Part shown: one piece after another, positions 26,568 to 36,047 of the stretch
How the letters are laid out: every line of letters begins with the position of its first letter
Numbering within the stretch: position 1 is the stretch's first letter
Assembly: GCA_026936335.1 (NCBI GenBank)
Contig: JAPMXV010000025.1
Span: 186,001 to 250,000 of the forward strand
DNA length: 64,000 nt
Source: Mantamonas sphyraenae
Lineage: Eukaryota; CRuMs; Mantamonadidae
Direction of reading: 5' to 3'
Position numbers and translations under genes: made by a program
Notes under the pieces: generated by a model
The model's database searches: none
What the model saw: the letters and a program-made list of their open reading frames with translations, nothing else
What the model was told of the DNA's origin: nothing

Positions 26568-26798
26568 TCAGAACGCGGTGGCATTGGTGTCGACAAGAAC
26601 CATGTCGTCCTGGACACCCATTGTCTGGATGGCCTGCTGCCAGTTGGACACAATCTGCGAGACGACCTGCGCGCCGGTGTTGAGGCGATCCATGTTTTCG
26701 TTCAGCGTGTCGATGGTGTGAACCATGCGTGCGCTGTGATCCCGCACCAGCAGCAGCGCCTCCAACTCCTGCTTCTTTTCCATGACAGCGTCGGACAT
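26568..26798 (-). CDS. DAD2: DASH/Dam1-complex subunit Dad2-like protein
   Basis: A 76-residue protein, the size class of DASH DAD subunits. It is almost entirely one predicted coiled-coil helix. It follows the Dad2 pattern: an N-terminal K-K-x-E-L heptad start, a central helix with N-x-N-M-D-x-L-N-x-G-A, then VSQIVSNWQQAI, where fungal Dad2 has MN-x-x-x-x-x-V-x-x-x-x-x-NW. The Asn-Trp pair after the hydrophobic heptads is the most diagnostic feature. The start at 26,798 directly follows a CAGCACAG, so a 5' UTR intron or a few extra N-terminal residues are possible. It is convergent with the Dam1-like gene. In fungi Dad2 is an essential subunit of the DASH heterodecamer. Short coiled coils match easily by chance, so the assignment rests partly on this neighbour. 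Confidence 0.6.
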   Translation of the reverse strand: MSDAVMEKKQELEALLLVRDHSARMVHTIDTLNENMDRLNTGAQVVSQIVSNWQQAIQTMGVQDDMVLVDTNATAF

Positions 26799-27114
26799 CT
26801 GTGCTGGCGCGCCAATCAAACCCCAACACACAACAAAACGCGTCAGCTCAGTACGTTGCGTGGGCACACTGGCGACAAGACGAGAGGCTTGTGTGTGGCG
26901 CAATGATGGTGGTGCGGGTTCGGCAGAGGGTTGGGAGGGTGTATGGTGAAATGTTCAACCAACCGTGAAGCGAGTGTCTGTGACTACGGGGGAAGGGTTT
27001 CCTCCGCTGGCGCACTGCACGCCCTTGCATGAAGCTACCCATGCGTCTGTCCACCCATCCACCAGCCAACTCCTTCCCATGATGTGACGACGTGCTGTGC
27101 ACTCCCTATGGTTT
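26799..27114. other. Intergenic gap between Dad2-like and LYRM7 genes
   Basis: About 316 bp upstream of the Dad2-like start and downstream of the LYRM7 stop, both on the minus strand. It must hold the Dad2-like promoter and the LYRM7 3' UTR. The acceptor-like CAG just before the Dad2 ATG suggests part is a 5' UTR intron. Nothing else is recognisable. Confidence 0.4.
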
Positions 27115-27608
27115 TCATTTCTTCTTGCGAGGCTGGCTGCGCATGGTCTCCACGGTCAAATTGCCCGGGGGTGCCTCGTACACTTGGTCGGGTCGGATGT
27201 TGACAGCTGTGCAAGGGAGGATTCCGTTCACGTTGAGTGTGAGATGGACAGGCTCAACCGGGGCAGCGACGCGTGTGGGCCGCAAGGAAGAAGATCTGCA
27301 GAAGAAGTGCAAACGGAGCCACCAAGTGGCCAGGGAAACATACCATAGGTGCTGTCGTCCTTCTGGACAGCCTGTACAATCTGTGTGCTGATATAAGACG
27401 CGGTCTCGCTGGCCATGAGCAGCTTCTCGTCCAGTTCGCTGCTGCCTTCCTGCAGCGAGGCATTCGCTTCAAAGTGGTTCCGCGTTTCGGCCTGCGCGGC
27501 ACGGATCATTGGCAGGTCACCCTTGAACGCGAGCCTCTGGGCTCGAAGGAGCTCTCGGTATGCAGTGAGGCCACGGGAACTCATGTGTACAGGGGTTTCT
27601 GTTGCCAT
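27115..27608 (-). CDS. LYRM7: LYR-motif complex III assembly factor, LYRM7/MZM1-like
   Basis: A mitochondrial matrix chaperone of the LYR family that stabilises the Rieske iron-sulfur protein before its insertion into cytochrome bc1. Exon 1 (27,608-27,344) shows the family signature: RGLTAYRELLRAQRLAFKGD, where the L-Y-R motif is replaced by A-Y-R as in MZM1, then AAQAETRNHFEAN, and a C-terminal helix with ISTQIVQAVQ. It ends in an ideal donor (TATG|GTATGT). The second exon encodes a basic tail ending QPRKKK (to 27,115), matching the short beta-strand tail of LYRM7. I could not find an AG acceptor that joins the exons perfectly in frame, so the junction (around 27,343-27,250) is unresolved. 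Start 27,608 was chosen; an in-frame ATG at 27,584 is equally possible. RABL3 diverges from it. Confidence 0.8.
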
Positions 27609-27732
27609 GCCCCGGGCGAGGCAGCCCTTGTGTTTCCGTCAGCTCAGCACTCACCCAATCCGCCGAAAACCAGTTCGCTGCGATTGATAGTGTGTGTGTG
27701 TTTGTGTTTGTGTGGTGCCAGCTTCTGTGTGC
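27609..27732. promoter_or_regulatory. Shared divergent promoter region of LYRM7 and RABL3
   Basis: About 124 bp between opposed start codons. It includes a TG-rich tract (27,690-27,715). No TATA box is seen. Confidence 0.4.
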
Positions 27733-28959
27733 ATGTCTTCGTTACCCAGTGACACCATTCGGGTGTTGGTGGCAGGCGACAGCGGCGTGGGCAAGTCCAC
27801 GCTGGTGCACCTGTTGTGTCACGACGAAGTGGACGACAGTGTGCCTTGGACCGTGGGCTGCAACATCGATGTGAGCATGCACAAGCACCCAAAGATGGCC
27901 TCGCCCGTGTTTGTCGAGTTCTTTGACGTCGGCGGCGCCACCGCCTTCAAGGGGGCCCGCGAGGTCTTCTACAAGGACATCGATGCCCTGATGCTGGTGC
28001 ACGACCACAGCAACCGCAAGTCATACCACAACCTCATGAAGTGGATCCGCGAAATTGCTGGCAGCGAGGCCTTTGTGGCTGCGAAAAAGGCTGCCCGCCG
28101 CCATTCTGTACAAACCTCAGCCTCCTCCTCCTCCTCCTCCTCTTCCTCCTCGGCCTCAGGCACCTCCTCCTCGTTTTCCGTCTCGGCCTATGGTGCCAAA
28201 ACAAGCGTGCGCAGGCAACTGGGTGGTGGTGGGACCCACAGTGGCAACGCACATGGTGAAACGGGCGACAGAGAGGACGTCGGCACACGCCGTAGCTCCC
28301 ACGACGACGCTGACGACAACGACGACGTCTCCTCATCCAAGACTGACGACGGCAGCGACGCAGACCTTGAGTTTTTCGTCGAGGACGGCATGTTGGCCGT
28401 GCCTGTGATGCTGGTGGGCAACAAGGAGGACGCTCGACACAGCTCCGTGGTGAGCGAACAGGCCTCGTCCTCGTCTTCGCCCGGCGCCGGCGATGCATGG
28501 GACAAAAGGAAGAATTTGCCTCGATTCAACATGGAAACGTGTGCATTGGAGAAAGACACGATTGGGAAGGGCACACAGAATGCGTTTGCATTGGAGGCCT
28601 TTCTCAACCACGTGGTCGAGCGCAAATTCCTCACCCGCGGCAGACACGCCTCGTACCAACCCATGCATGCCACATACCACGCCTCATCCCACTCCTCCTC
28701 CTCCTCCTCCGACGGCCTGGATGGCTTGCATCATGCCGGAGGCACCAGTGGCGACCTCGTCGGCAGTACATCCGCAGGCGCATCCTCCTCAGGCGCCTCC
28801 AGCTCGTCTACCCCGTCTGGAAGTGGCCTCAGCCCGTCTTTGGACACATCCACGTCGTTCAGCTCGCCGTTTCTCACCGTGGAGGGCGACGGGCCAAACG
28901 GCGCGCGGATGTCCCCGCGCATCTCACGCAGCTTCTCACGCGACAACCACAAGCATTGA
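27733..28959 (+). CDS. RABL3: Rab-like small GTPase RABL3 homologue
   Basis: A 408-residue, intronless small GTPase of the RABL3 family. It has the P-loop GDSGVGKS at residues 15-22, followed by TLVHLLCHDEV and WTVGCNIDV as in RABL3, a G3-like FFDVGG, the region VFYKDIDALMLVHDHSNRKS, and G4 GNKED near residue 230. The C-terminal LNHVVERKFLTRG matches the end of the RABL3 G domain. It is longer than animal RABL3 (about 236 residues). A Ser- and Asp-rich insertion of about 110 residues separates the switch regions from G4, and a Ser/Gly-rich tail of about 90 residues follows. There is no C-terminal prenylation cysteine, as in RABL3. I chose ATG 27,733 because upstream in-frame residues are a TG-repeat translation. 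Animal RABL3 modulates Ras prenylation and lymphoid development; the role here is unknown. Confidence 0.85.
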   Translation: MSSLPSDTIRVLVAGDSGVGKSTLVHLLCHDEVDDSVPWTVGCNIDVSMHKHPKMASPVFVEFFDVGGATAFKGAREVFYKDIDALMLVHDHSNRKSYHNLMKWIREIAGSEAFVAAKKAARRHSVQTSASSSSSSSSSSASGTSSSFSVSAYGAKTSVRRQLGGGGTHSGNAHGETGDREDVGTRRSSHDDADDNDDVSSSKTDDGSDADLEFFVEDGMLAVPVMLVGNKEDARHSSVVSEQASSSSSPGAGDAWDKRKNLPRFNMETCALEKDTIGKGTQNAFALEAFLNHVVERKFLTRGRHASYQPMHATYHASSHSSSSSSDGLDGLHHAGGTSGDLVGSTSAGASSSGASSSSTPSGSGLSPSLDTSTSFSSPFLTVEGDGPNGARMSPRISRSFSRDNHKH

Positions 28960-29009
28960 GACGAAACCAGGAGGCGGAGGAGGAGAAGGAGACTACAGTT
29001 TGTTCGTTT

Positions 29010-30919
29010 TCAGAACCCGTACATAGATTGGATCAGCATCTGCTCTGCCATCTCCTCGTTCCCTCCTGCCGAACGCAGGGCATTGACCACGGCGTTGCGG
29101 TTGTACCCCTTTGTGCACAGTCTGTTGACGGCCGCGGCAAAGGCAGCCTGTGACGAAAGCACATTCCCACTGCCATTGTCGTGGCTATTGCTTTCTGTGG
29201 AGCCGCTGTTGCTTTCCACGCGCTGCCGTTTGATGCTCTCCACCTTGTCCCCACCCTCTGTGATCATCTTTACCTTTTGGCCCCCCTGTGCCACTCCACC
29301 GCTGCTGCTCCTCGACGTTCCACCAATCTGCTCCGTGTCCATGCTGCTCGCGCTGCTGGTGCTGGTGGTTGACGCGGACGAAGCATCCGCCGACGACTTC
29401 ATCAGCGCCTCCTGCAGCTGTGCGTCATCCTCGTCCATAGAGTCTGCCGGCCGGTTGGTCAGCTTCGACGTCTTGGGGATGTCTGCCTCACCCAGAAACG
29501 GAACCTGCAGGTCGCCCACACGCAGCACATTGTCCCGCAGGTCGATGATCACCGCAAAACGCTTCATAAAGTCCAATCCCAGCAAACACTCGATGTTTTG
29601 GTTACCTCCTAGCACCGTGATTGCGGTGGGGAAGAACTGGTCGCCAATCTTGATCGGCGCCTGGTGAATTCGCCCCACAATCTCCGCCGTGCCGATTCCC
29701 TGCGCCATACCGGCGTACCTTGTGTCGATCAGACGCTCCAGGTTGCACCTGCGTGCACACGCCACACTCATGATTGTCGACTGCGCTCCACTGTCCACAA
29801 ACGCTTTCACCGGTTCGTTGTTCACCTCACAGTCGATGTAGAGCATGATGATGTCTGCAAACGCCTCTGGGTTGTGTTCCATTGCATCTTTGCGTGCCGC
29901 CTCCACGTTTTCCTGTTGGATTGCCTGTTCGATCTTGGCCTGCGCCTCCAGATCAAACGGGTTTGCGTTCAGTCGCTCCTGTGGGTCGTTGTTTTCCCTC
30001 CCGTGTAAGCATGTGGACAATCCATGTGCCTGCTCAAAGGCCCCATCCACCGACCCCTCCCGCCCTTCGCTTTCATCCCCAGCCCCTCTCCCGCCGCGCT
30101 TACAATCTCCTGCGCCCGCTGCATCTGTGCTTGGCGACGTGCTGCCGTGCGCTGCACCATCAGTTCCATGAGCATGGTCAGGTCGGATGCCAGCACAGCC
30201 TCCGCCAGCGTCGGATCGCTGTGCAGAATCTGCTGCAACTTGTCCGGGTTGTTCTGGAACTCCTGCTGGATCTGCAACGCCTCGTTCATCAGCTTCTCCT
30301 CCTGCGCCGCACTCATTCCAGGCAGAAACGACGAGCCCTGCCCTCCTCCACCCCCCATGCTGTTTCCTCCCATTCCTGCCTGCGCCAGCGCCTGTTGCAT
30401 CTGCTGCAACATGTTTGCATTCAATCCGCCGCCTTGGTTTCCGTTTCCGCCCATCATCATTTGGCCAAATCTGCTCTTGCCGCGTTCACACCTCTCTCGT
30501 CAGTGTCACATTCCCAGCCTCTTTCGAAAAGTGCATGCCTGTGCCATCCCCAAACAACAACTCACCCAAACATGTCGTTGCCTTGCTGCTGCTGCTGCTG
30601 TGCTTGCTGATGCTGCTGCGCCGCCACGCGTTCCACCATCACCACCTCGTTGTCTCCCACGCCCAAACTACTCATTGTGGCGTCGTCATCGTCCATCACC
30701 GCCCCGTTGAACGAAAGACGCTGCTCTGCAATGGGTATTCCCGTCTGTGATGTGATGCTGTCAGGGTGAGCACTCCCCCAGCTGGCTCTCTCTGTCTCTC
30801 TGGCTCCCCAACAAACCACCCACCTCCACCTCTGTCAGAGCCTTGAGATCCTCCACACTCGTGTCCTCATCCACTTCAAACGTCATCACGGCGTCGCTCA
30901 TGGCCAACGTCACGCGCAT
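29010..30919 (-). CDS. DDI1: DDI1-family ubiquitin-directed aspartyl protease
   Basis: A proteasomal shuttle/protease of 536 residues with all DDI1 domains. Four exons join in frame: 30,919-30,824; 30,744-30,566; 30,470-30,104; 29,978-29,010. The introns are 79, 95 and 125 nt. Residues 1-75 form a ubiquitin-like domain (TGIPIAEQRLSFNG), followed by a poly-Gln tract. About 110-200 is the helical domain. The retroviral-type protease domain opens with NPFDLEAQAKIEQAI and carries the catalytic motif F-V-D-S-G-A (Asp near residue 276) and the family-typical LLGLDFMKRF. A C-terminal UBA (about 497-536: VNRLCTKGYNRNAVVNALR) is present, as in fungi. DDI1 cleaves heavily ubiquitylated clients and helps remove proteasome-resistant proteins. 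It shares a 73-bp promoter interval with the ubiquitin-pathway gene UFD1, and its stop lies 50 bp from the RABL3 stop. Confidence 0.95.
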
Positions 30920-30992
30920 GGTGTGCAGCTGTGGCCTGGGCGTAGGGTTTGCTCCGCCCGCGCCGGCCCAGCACAACCCCTTCCTGACAGCC
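30920..30992. promoter_or_regulatory. 73-bp bidirectional promoter between DDI1 and UFD1
   Basis: The interval between the opposed DDI1 (30,919) and UFD1 (30,993) start codons is GC-rich, with GGCCTGGGCG/CGCCCGCGCC-type motifs and no TATA box. Both 5' UTRs must be very short or overlap. Confidence 0.5.
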
Positions 30993-32435
30993 ATGGTGAG
31001 TTCCCACAATGGCTTTCGCTGGCCCCATGCGTGGGGTACCCAATGGCCCATCATCCACTCACCCGTGTCCATCCCACAGAGTTTCGGATTCGGATACGGA
31101 GGCAACGGCGGCTTCGGCTTTGGCGGCGCCGGCTTCGGCATGGGCGTCCCGCAGGCCAGTGGCACCTTTAAGGAGGATTACAAGGCCTACCCTCTCTCTT
31201 TTCACACCAAAGACGCAGCTGCCGGCGAGAGCGGACAAAAGAGTCAGTTGCATGTCCTCCACCGCCTCCTGCCACATTCCGTTTTCCGCCCCCGACACTC
31301 TTCGCTTCTGACACACAGCCACCCCCCCCTTTCCGCACCCCACCTTTTGTCCTCTCAGTTATTCTGCCATCGTCTGCACTGGACACTCTCTGTACGCTGC
31401 CGCCCGTTTCCCGTCTCCACCCTCCCACACCATTGCGTCACGGCACCACCACGTGGCGAAAAGGCGTTTTCCTGATGGCCTCCCGCTGCCCCCGCCCCCG
31501 CCCCGCGCTCACCCTCACCGGACCTGACCGCACGTGCACCACACCTCTCCTCAACCATTGCAGCAAAGCTCAACGTGCAGTACCCGATGCAGTTCAAAAT
31601 CTCCAGCAAGTTCCGCTCCACACACGTGGGCGTGCTCGAATTCAGCGCCAACGAAGGCCACGCGCTGCTGCCGTACTGGTTGTGTGAACTGCTGCTTATC
31701 GAAGAGGGCAGCTACGTGACTCTGGAAAGCGTCAAGTTGCCTCTGGGCACGTTTGTCAAGCTCAAGCCACAGAGCGTGTCCTTCCTGGACATCAGCAATC
31801 CCAAGGCCGTCCTCGAACACGTCCTTCGCAACTTCTCCTGCCTCACCCTCAACGACACCATTTCCATTTCCTACGACGACAAAACCTACCTGCTGGACGT
31901 CGTCGATCTCAAGCCCGCCGAGGCCGTCTCCATTGTTGAGGCCGACCTCGTCACCGACTTTGACGAACCGCACGGCTACCAGAAGTACCTCGAGGAGCAG
32001 AAGCAGAAGCAAGGCCTCTCCTCAAGTGACACCAGCAACAACAGCAGCAACAACAACAAAACAGACACAACATCCTCCTCCTCTTCCTCCAGCTCAGACG
32101 ACAATGGAGACGCCGACGCAAACGACGCCGACGACGATCAAGACGAGCTCGTGTACAATCCGTTTGAGAAAAAGAGTGCTTTCACGGGCGAGGGCTACCG
32201 TCTGGATGGCAAGGATGGCAAGAGCAAAGGCAAAGCCAAGGCCAAGGCCAAGGCATCGTCCACAACCACCTCCATGGGCCGAAAGGTGGGATCAAGTGCA
32301 GGTGGCAACCGTCTTGGCGGCACCGCCTCTTCCGGCAGGAGCCGTCTCCTCAACAGCAACCTGACCAAAACCAAGAGCGGAACCAAAGGCGACGACTACT
32401 GGGCCAATCTTGGCAAGGGCAACTCCCTCAAGTGA
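30993..32435 (+). CDS. UFD1: UFD1, ubiquitin-binding Cdc48/p97 cofactor
   Basis: A 356-residue UFD1 homologue that, with Npl4, recruits Cdc48/p97 to ubiquitylated proteins for extraction and ER-associated degradation. Exons: 30,993-30,995 (only the ATG); 31,080-31,242; 31,359-31,391 (a 33-nt micro-exon); 31,564-32,435. All junctions have GT-AG borders and restore one frame. The spliced protein reads a Gly-Phe-rich start, then FKEDYKAYPLSF, IILPSSALDTL, SKLNVQYPMQFKI, GVLEFSANEGHALLPYW, and FLDISNPKAVLEHVLRNFSCLT. These are the double-psi beta-barrel and ubiquitin-binding UT3 fold of UFD1. The C-terminus is Ser/Asp-rich, then basic, with short motifs such as FTGEGYRLDG. The micro-exon encodes the conserved I-L-P-x-S-A-L stretch, which proves it real. 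Confidence 0.95.
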
Positions 32436-32541
32436 GCGTGTGATTCGTCGTCTGCATGAAATTCAATTCAATCAGTGCACATGAACCCCCCCCGCCCTTC
32501 CCTCGTCCCCTCGTCCACTTCCAATGTGTCGCGTTGTGCGA

Positions 32542-34719
32542 TTACGTATCCAGCTTGCGCATCCCCTTGCGTGCCGAGTTGCGAAGTTTGCCCAGAGTGC
32601 CGCGAGGCGACGCCAGCCTGCTGCTTGTGGCACTCATCTGTTGCAGGCGCTGCACCTGCATGCCCATGTCGTAGAACACGCTCATCATCAGCTGCTGTTC
32701 CGTGTCGCTGGTGTCCTTCAGCTGCTGGATGCGCTCCTTGAGCCTGTCGATCTGCGTGTTCTTTTCCTCCAACTGCACCTCGATCTGTGCCTTGTAATCG
32801 TTCACACGCTTCTTCATCGTGGCCACCAGCTTGTTCTGCCTCGCGTTCGCCTCCTCGTCCAGCCGGCTCATGATCTCCTTGGCTTCCTTCAGGTCCTTGT
32901 CCAGCTGCACGTTTGTCTGCATGCTCTTTTTCAGCTTCTCCTGCAACTCCAGCGCCGCCTCCTGGTACATGCGTGCCTCTTCGCTGTTTGCTGCCCCTGC
33001 ACGCAGCGCATCCATCCCTCGTGTCGTCTCCAGCTGGTTCATCACCTCCAGGTTTTGCAACTTGAACGCATTCAGCTCCTTGTCCTTCACACTCAGCTCC
33101 TCACGCAGCTGGCTGATCGTCCCATGCAGCGTCTTCACCTCCTCTCCATGTTCCTTCAACTGCCTGTAGTTCTCCCTCTCGGCCTCCTCCAGCTCCTTTC
33201 GCACCCTCTTCAACTCCTCCGAGTTGGCTTCGCTGGCACTGGCCACTTGGGTGGCTGCCTGTGTGGCTGCGCTCGCCTTGGCTGCCTCCACTGCCTGTTC
33301 CAGCTCTGCATTCTTGCTCCCCAGCGCTTCTACCTTTGCGTTTGCCTCCTTCAGCTGCCCCCTCAGGTTTGCAATCAGTGACTGCTCCATCGCCGCCGCC
33401 TCCTCACTGCCTCCGCTTGCTGCCCCTGCTGCCCCTTTCTGCTGCCAGATGCGCAGTTCCTCCTGCGTCGTTCGCGCCTCGCTTTCTGCCGCCTCCAGCC
33501 GTGTCTCCAGCTCGCCTACTCGTCTCTGCAGACTCTGCACCACTGCCTCCTTTTCTGTCAACTCGCCCCTGAGTGCCGCCATTTCGGTTTCCTTTGTGTG
33601 CAACTGTTCGTTGAGATACTCGTTGTCGCTGCGCAGGTCCTCGTCTGCGTTGCGCGACTCCAGCGCATCCGCGTTCTCCGTCTCCAGCCGCTCCACCTTG
33701 GCCTCCAACACCTCCACTTTCGCCTGCAACTCGGCGTTTGTGGTCAGCGTTCGTTCCAACTCCGCACGTGCCTCGTCCACCTGCTCCATCAGCGTCTCTG
33801 CCTGCTGCTCCAGCTCAGCCTTGGCCGCCAGTGCCTTTTCCACGTCCGCGTCCGCCAGACCCGACACGTTGTTCACCTCAAAGTTGATTGTGCTGTCCAT
33901 CCCCGGTGCCATGCTTGTGCCTGTGCCGCCCTCCTCCTCTGCCTCCTCCTCCTCTGCGCTCGCCGCCTCGATAATCTCCATGATCACCCGCTGGTCCTCC
34001 GCCCCAAGCTTCTGCATCTGCTGGATGTGCACCTCGTTGTTCATGCTCTCCACCGCCGCCACCACCACCAGCTCCGCCCACTCACGCATCACCTGCTCGT
34101 CTCGCTTCTCCACTTCAGACCGTGTGTCACCTCTGCGCGTCAGCGGACACGAGAGGGCAGAAATGGGCGGTGGAAAACTCTCGTCGGCGTTCGTTTTCAC
34201 TCACCTGCCTCGGCCACGTCCCACTTGCCGATGTTCAGTTCTTTGTACATCATCACTTCGTAGTACTCCTGCATGTTCTGCAGGAATGCGTTTGCGTTGT
34301 CCACCTGCATGGCCTTGTTGTCCCCGGGTGATTCGATCAAGTCCTCCTCCGGAAACAAGCTCGGCTCTCTGTGCTCACCAGAGTCAGTGTCCAACACAAC
34401 ACACAACAACGACACAGAAAGGGATGGTGAGTGACCATCCCCACAACGCATCACAACTCACATGCTGTTCATCATGCGGTACAGCACGACCCCGTCAGCA
34501 AGGTCGGCGTACCCGTTCAGAGGCGAATCGCCCACCACGTCGGTGTACTCCTTGATCTGTGCAGCCGTGTGAGCAAACAGCCTCCCAACCACAACCACAA
34601 TCGTAACCAACGGCTCAACGGCTGTTTGCAACTCTCAACTCACCCAGTTCAGCACACTCGTCATCGTCGTCGTCGTCGTCGCTGTCCTGCCCTTGGTTTG
34701 GCGCCGCCCACGCCAACAT
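32542..34719 (-). CDS. HOOK-family dynein-adaptor-like coiled-coil protein
   Basis: An adaptor-like protein of about 640 residues. The N-terminal part resembles the HOOK (calponin-homology-type) domain: ADLADGVVLYRMMNSI, EPSLF, NANAFLQNMQEYYEVMM, then AELVVVAAVESMNNE and IQQMQ..DQRVIMEII. In HOOK and CCDC88 proteins this domain binds dynein light intermediate chain. About 400 residues of coiled coil follow, and a basic tail (GKLRNSARKGMRKL). Exons: first exon from 34,719 (M-L-A-W plus an Asp run); 34,556-34,462; 34,368-34,205; 34,130-32,542. The last three join cleanly. The exon 1 to 2 junction does not fit the obvious GTGAGT donor in frame, so the very N-terminus is uncertain. The proposed start codon overlaps the ERAL1 start. 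It is convergent with UFD1 (106 bp between stops). Confidence 0.7.
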
Positions 34720-36022
34720 GTTTGCTCGACACAGTCCCAACCTACGCGTGTTGGGCCCTGCAAAGACGGCATTGCAGCCGCAGACGGCAAGCGTGTGCAT
34801 TTCTCGGCGGTCGCTGAGCATTGTGCGGGGCGAGTGGAAACGGCGGATGCAGAAGCACGCCGGACGCAGGCCCGGACGCGTGCTTCCGTCGCACGTGCGG
34901 TCGCGAATGGACCGCAATGCGTACGGCGCACAGCGAGAGAATGGAGAAACACAGGATACAGAGGCTGAGGAAACGAGACACAGGATGCATGTGCCACAGG
35001 GGCCCCACGTGCCGATGATGGATGTTCAGGGCGAGGAGGAGAGCGAACACGTGAGCTTTGCGCCTCCCAGTGCAGACATGCAGCCAGAGGGAGCCAAGAG
35101 TTTGCGTGTGACCGCCCTGGGATTGCCCAACGCAGGCAAGTCAACGCTAATCAACGCCATTGTGGGCGCCAAAGTGTCCATCGTGTCGCCCAAGGCGCAG
35201 ACGACTCGCTCGCAGGTGCTGGGCATTTGCACGCGTGGCGACACCCAACTGGTGTTTTCAGACACGCCGGGTTTGCTCAGCGTCCAGGCAGCCGAGAAAC
35301 TGCGTGTTCAGCTGGGTGCAAAGACCCACGCCATGCTGCATAGTGCCCTGGTCGACGCAGACGTGGGATTGGTTGTCGTCGACGCCAAACGCAAGGCTGA
35401 CGCAGAGTTGGCCCACCTGTTGGACGAACTGCAAGGGCAGTTGAAACGCAGGGAACAGTTGTTTGGGCCTGCGGCAGGAGGAGAGGAGCAGGAGATGGGC
35501 AACAACAGTGCAAGGAAACCCATCCTGGTGATCAACAAGGTGGACAAGGTGGGAAACAAAGCCAAACTGTTGCCTCTGACACAGAAGCTGCACGAGGCGA
35601 TGGAATTCGATCAGATCTTCCTGACGAGCGCCCAGACGGGTGAGGGGGTGGACGACGTGCGTGCACATCTGCTGCAGCTGGCTCGTCCTGCACCGTGGCT
35701 GTACCCGGCCGACATGCATAGCACACACACACAGATGAAGATGGTCAGCGAGTGCATACGCGAACAGATTTACAGACACACGCACAGGGAGCTGCCGTAT
35801 GTGATCACACAACGCAACGTTGGCTGGCTACCCATGGGTCACGACGCCCTGCGCATCGATCAGGACATTGTGGTGACAAGCGACACCCAAAAGCAGATTG
35901 TCCTCGGCACACGCGGGTCCAAGCTCAAGACAATGGGTGCTGCGGCACGCAAGGAATTGGAAACGGTGTTGGGCAAACGAGTGCATCTTTTCCTCAACGT
36001 AGTGGTGCGCAAGCCACAGTAG
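34718..36022 (+). CDS. ERAL1: ERAL1/Era-type mitochondrial ribosome-assembly GTPase
   Basis: An intronless 434-residue Era GTPase. It has a basic, Arg-rich mitochondrial-type leader (residues 1-60) and an acidic linker. The GTPase domain carries G1 GLPNAGKS (about 137-144), AKVSIVSPKAQTTR (switch I), G3 DTPG (about 181) and G4 NKVD (about 272). The C-terminal KH domain is intact: LPYVITQRNVGW, then IVLGTRGSKLKTMG with its GxxG loop, ending HLFLNVVVR. Era proteins bind the 3' end of small-subunit rRNA; ERAL1 chaperones mitochondrial 12S rRNA. ATG 34,718 overlaps the opposite start codon of the HOOK-like gene. The 3' end is only 25 bp from the stop of the convergent hydrolase gene. Confidence 0.93.
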   Translation: MFARHSPNLRVLGPAKTALQPQTASVCISRRSLSIVRGEWKRRMQKHAGRRPGRVLPSHVRSRMDRNAYGAQRENGETQDTEAEETRHRMHVPQGPHVPMMDVQGEEESEHVSFAPPSADMQPEGAKSLRVTALGLPNAGKSTLINAIVGAKVSIVSPKAQTTRSQVLGICTRGDTQLVFSDTPGLLSVQAAEKLRVQLGAKTHAMLHSALVDADVGLVVVDAKRKADAELAHLLDELQGQLKRREQLFGPAAGGEEQEMGNNSARKPILVINKVDKVGNKAKLLPLTQKLHEAMEFDQIFLTSAQTGEGVDDVRAHLLQLARPAPWLYPADMHSTHTQMKMVSECIREQIYRHTHRELPYVITQRNVGWLPMGHDALRIDQDIVVTSDTQKQIVLGTRGSKLKTMGAAARKELETVLGKRVHLFLNVVVRKPQ

Positions 36023-36047
36023 CGTAGCGAGGGCATCATCATCATCA

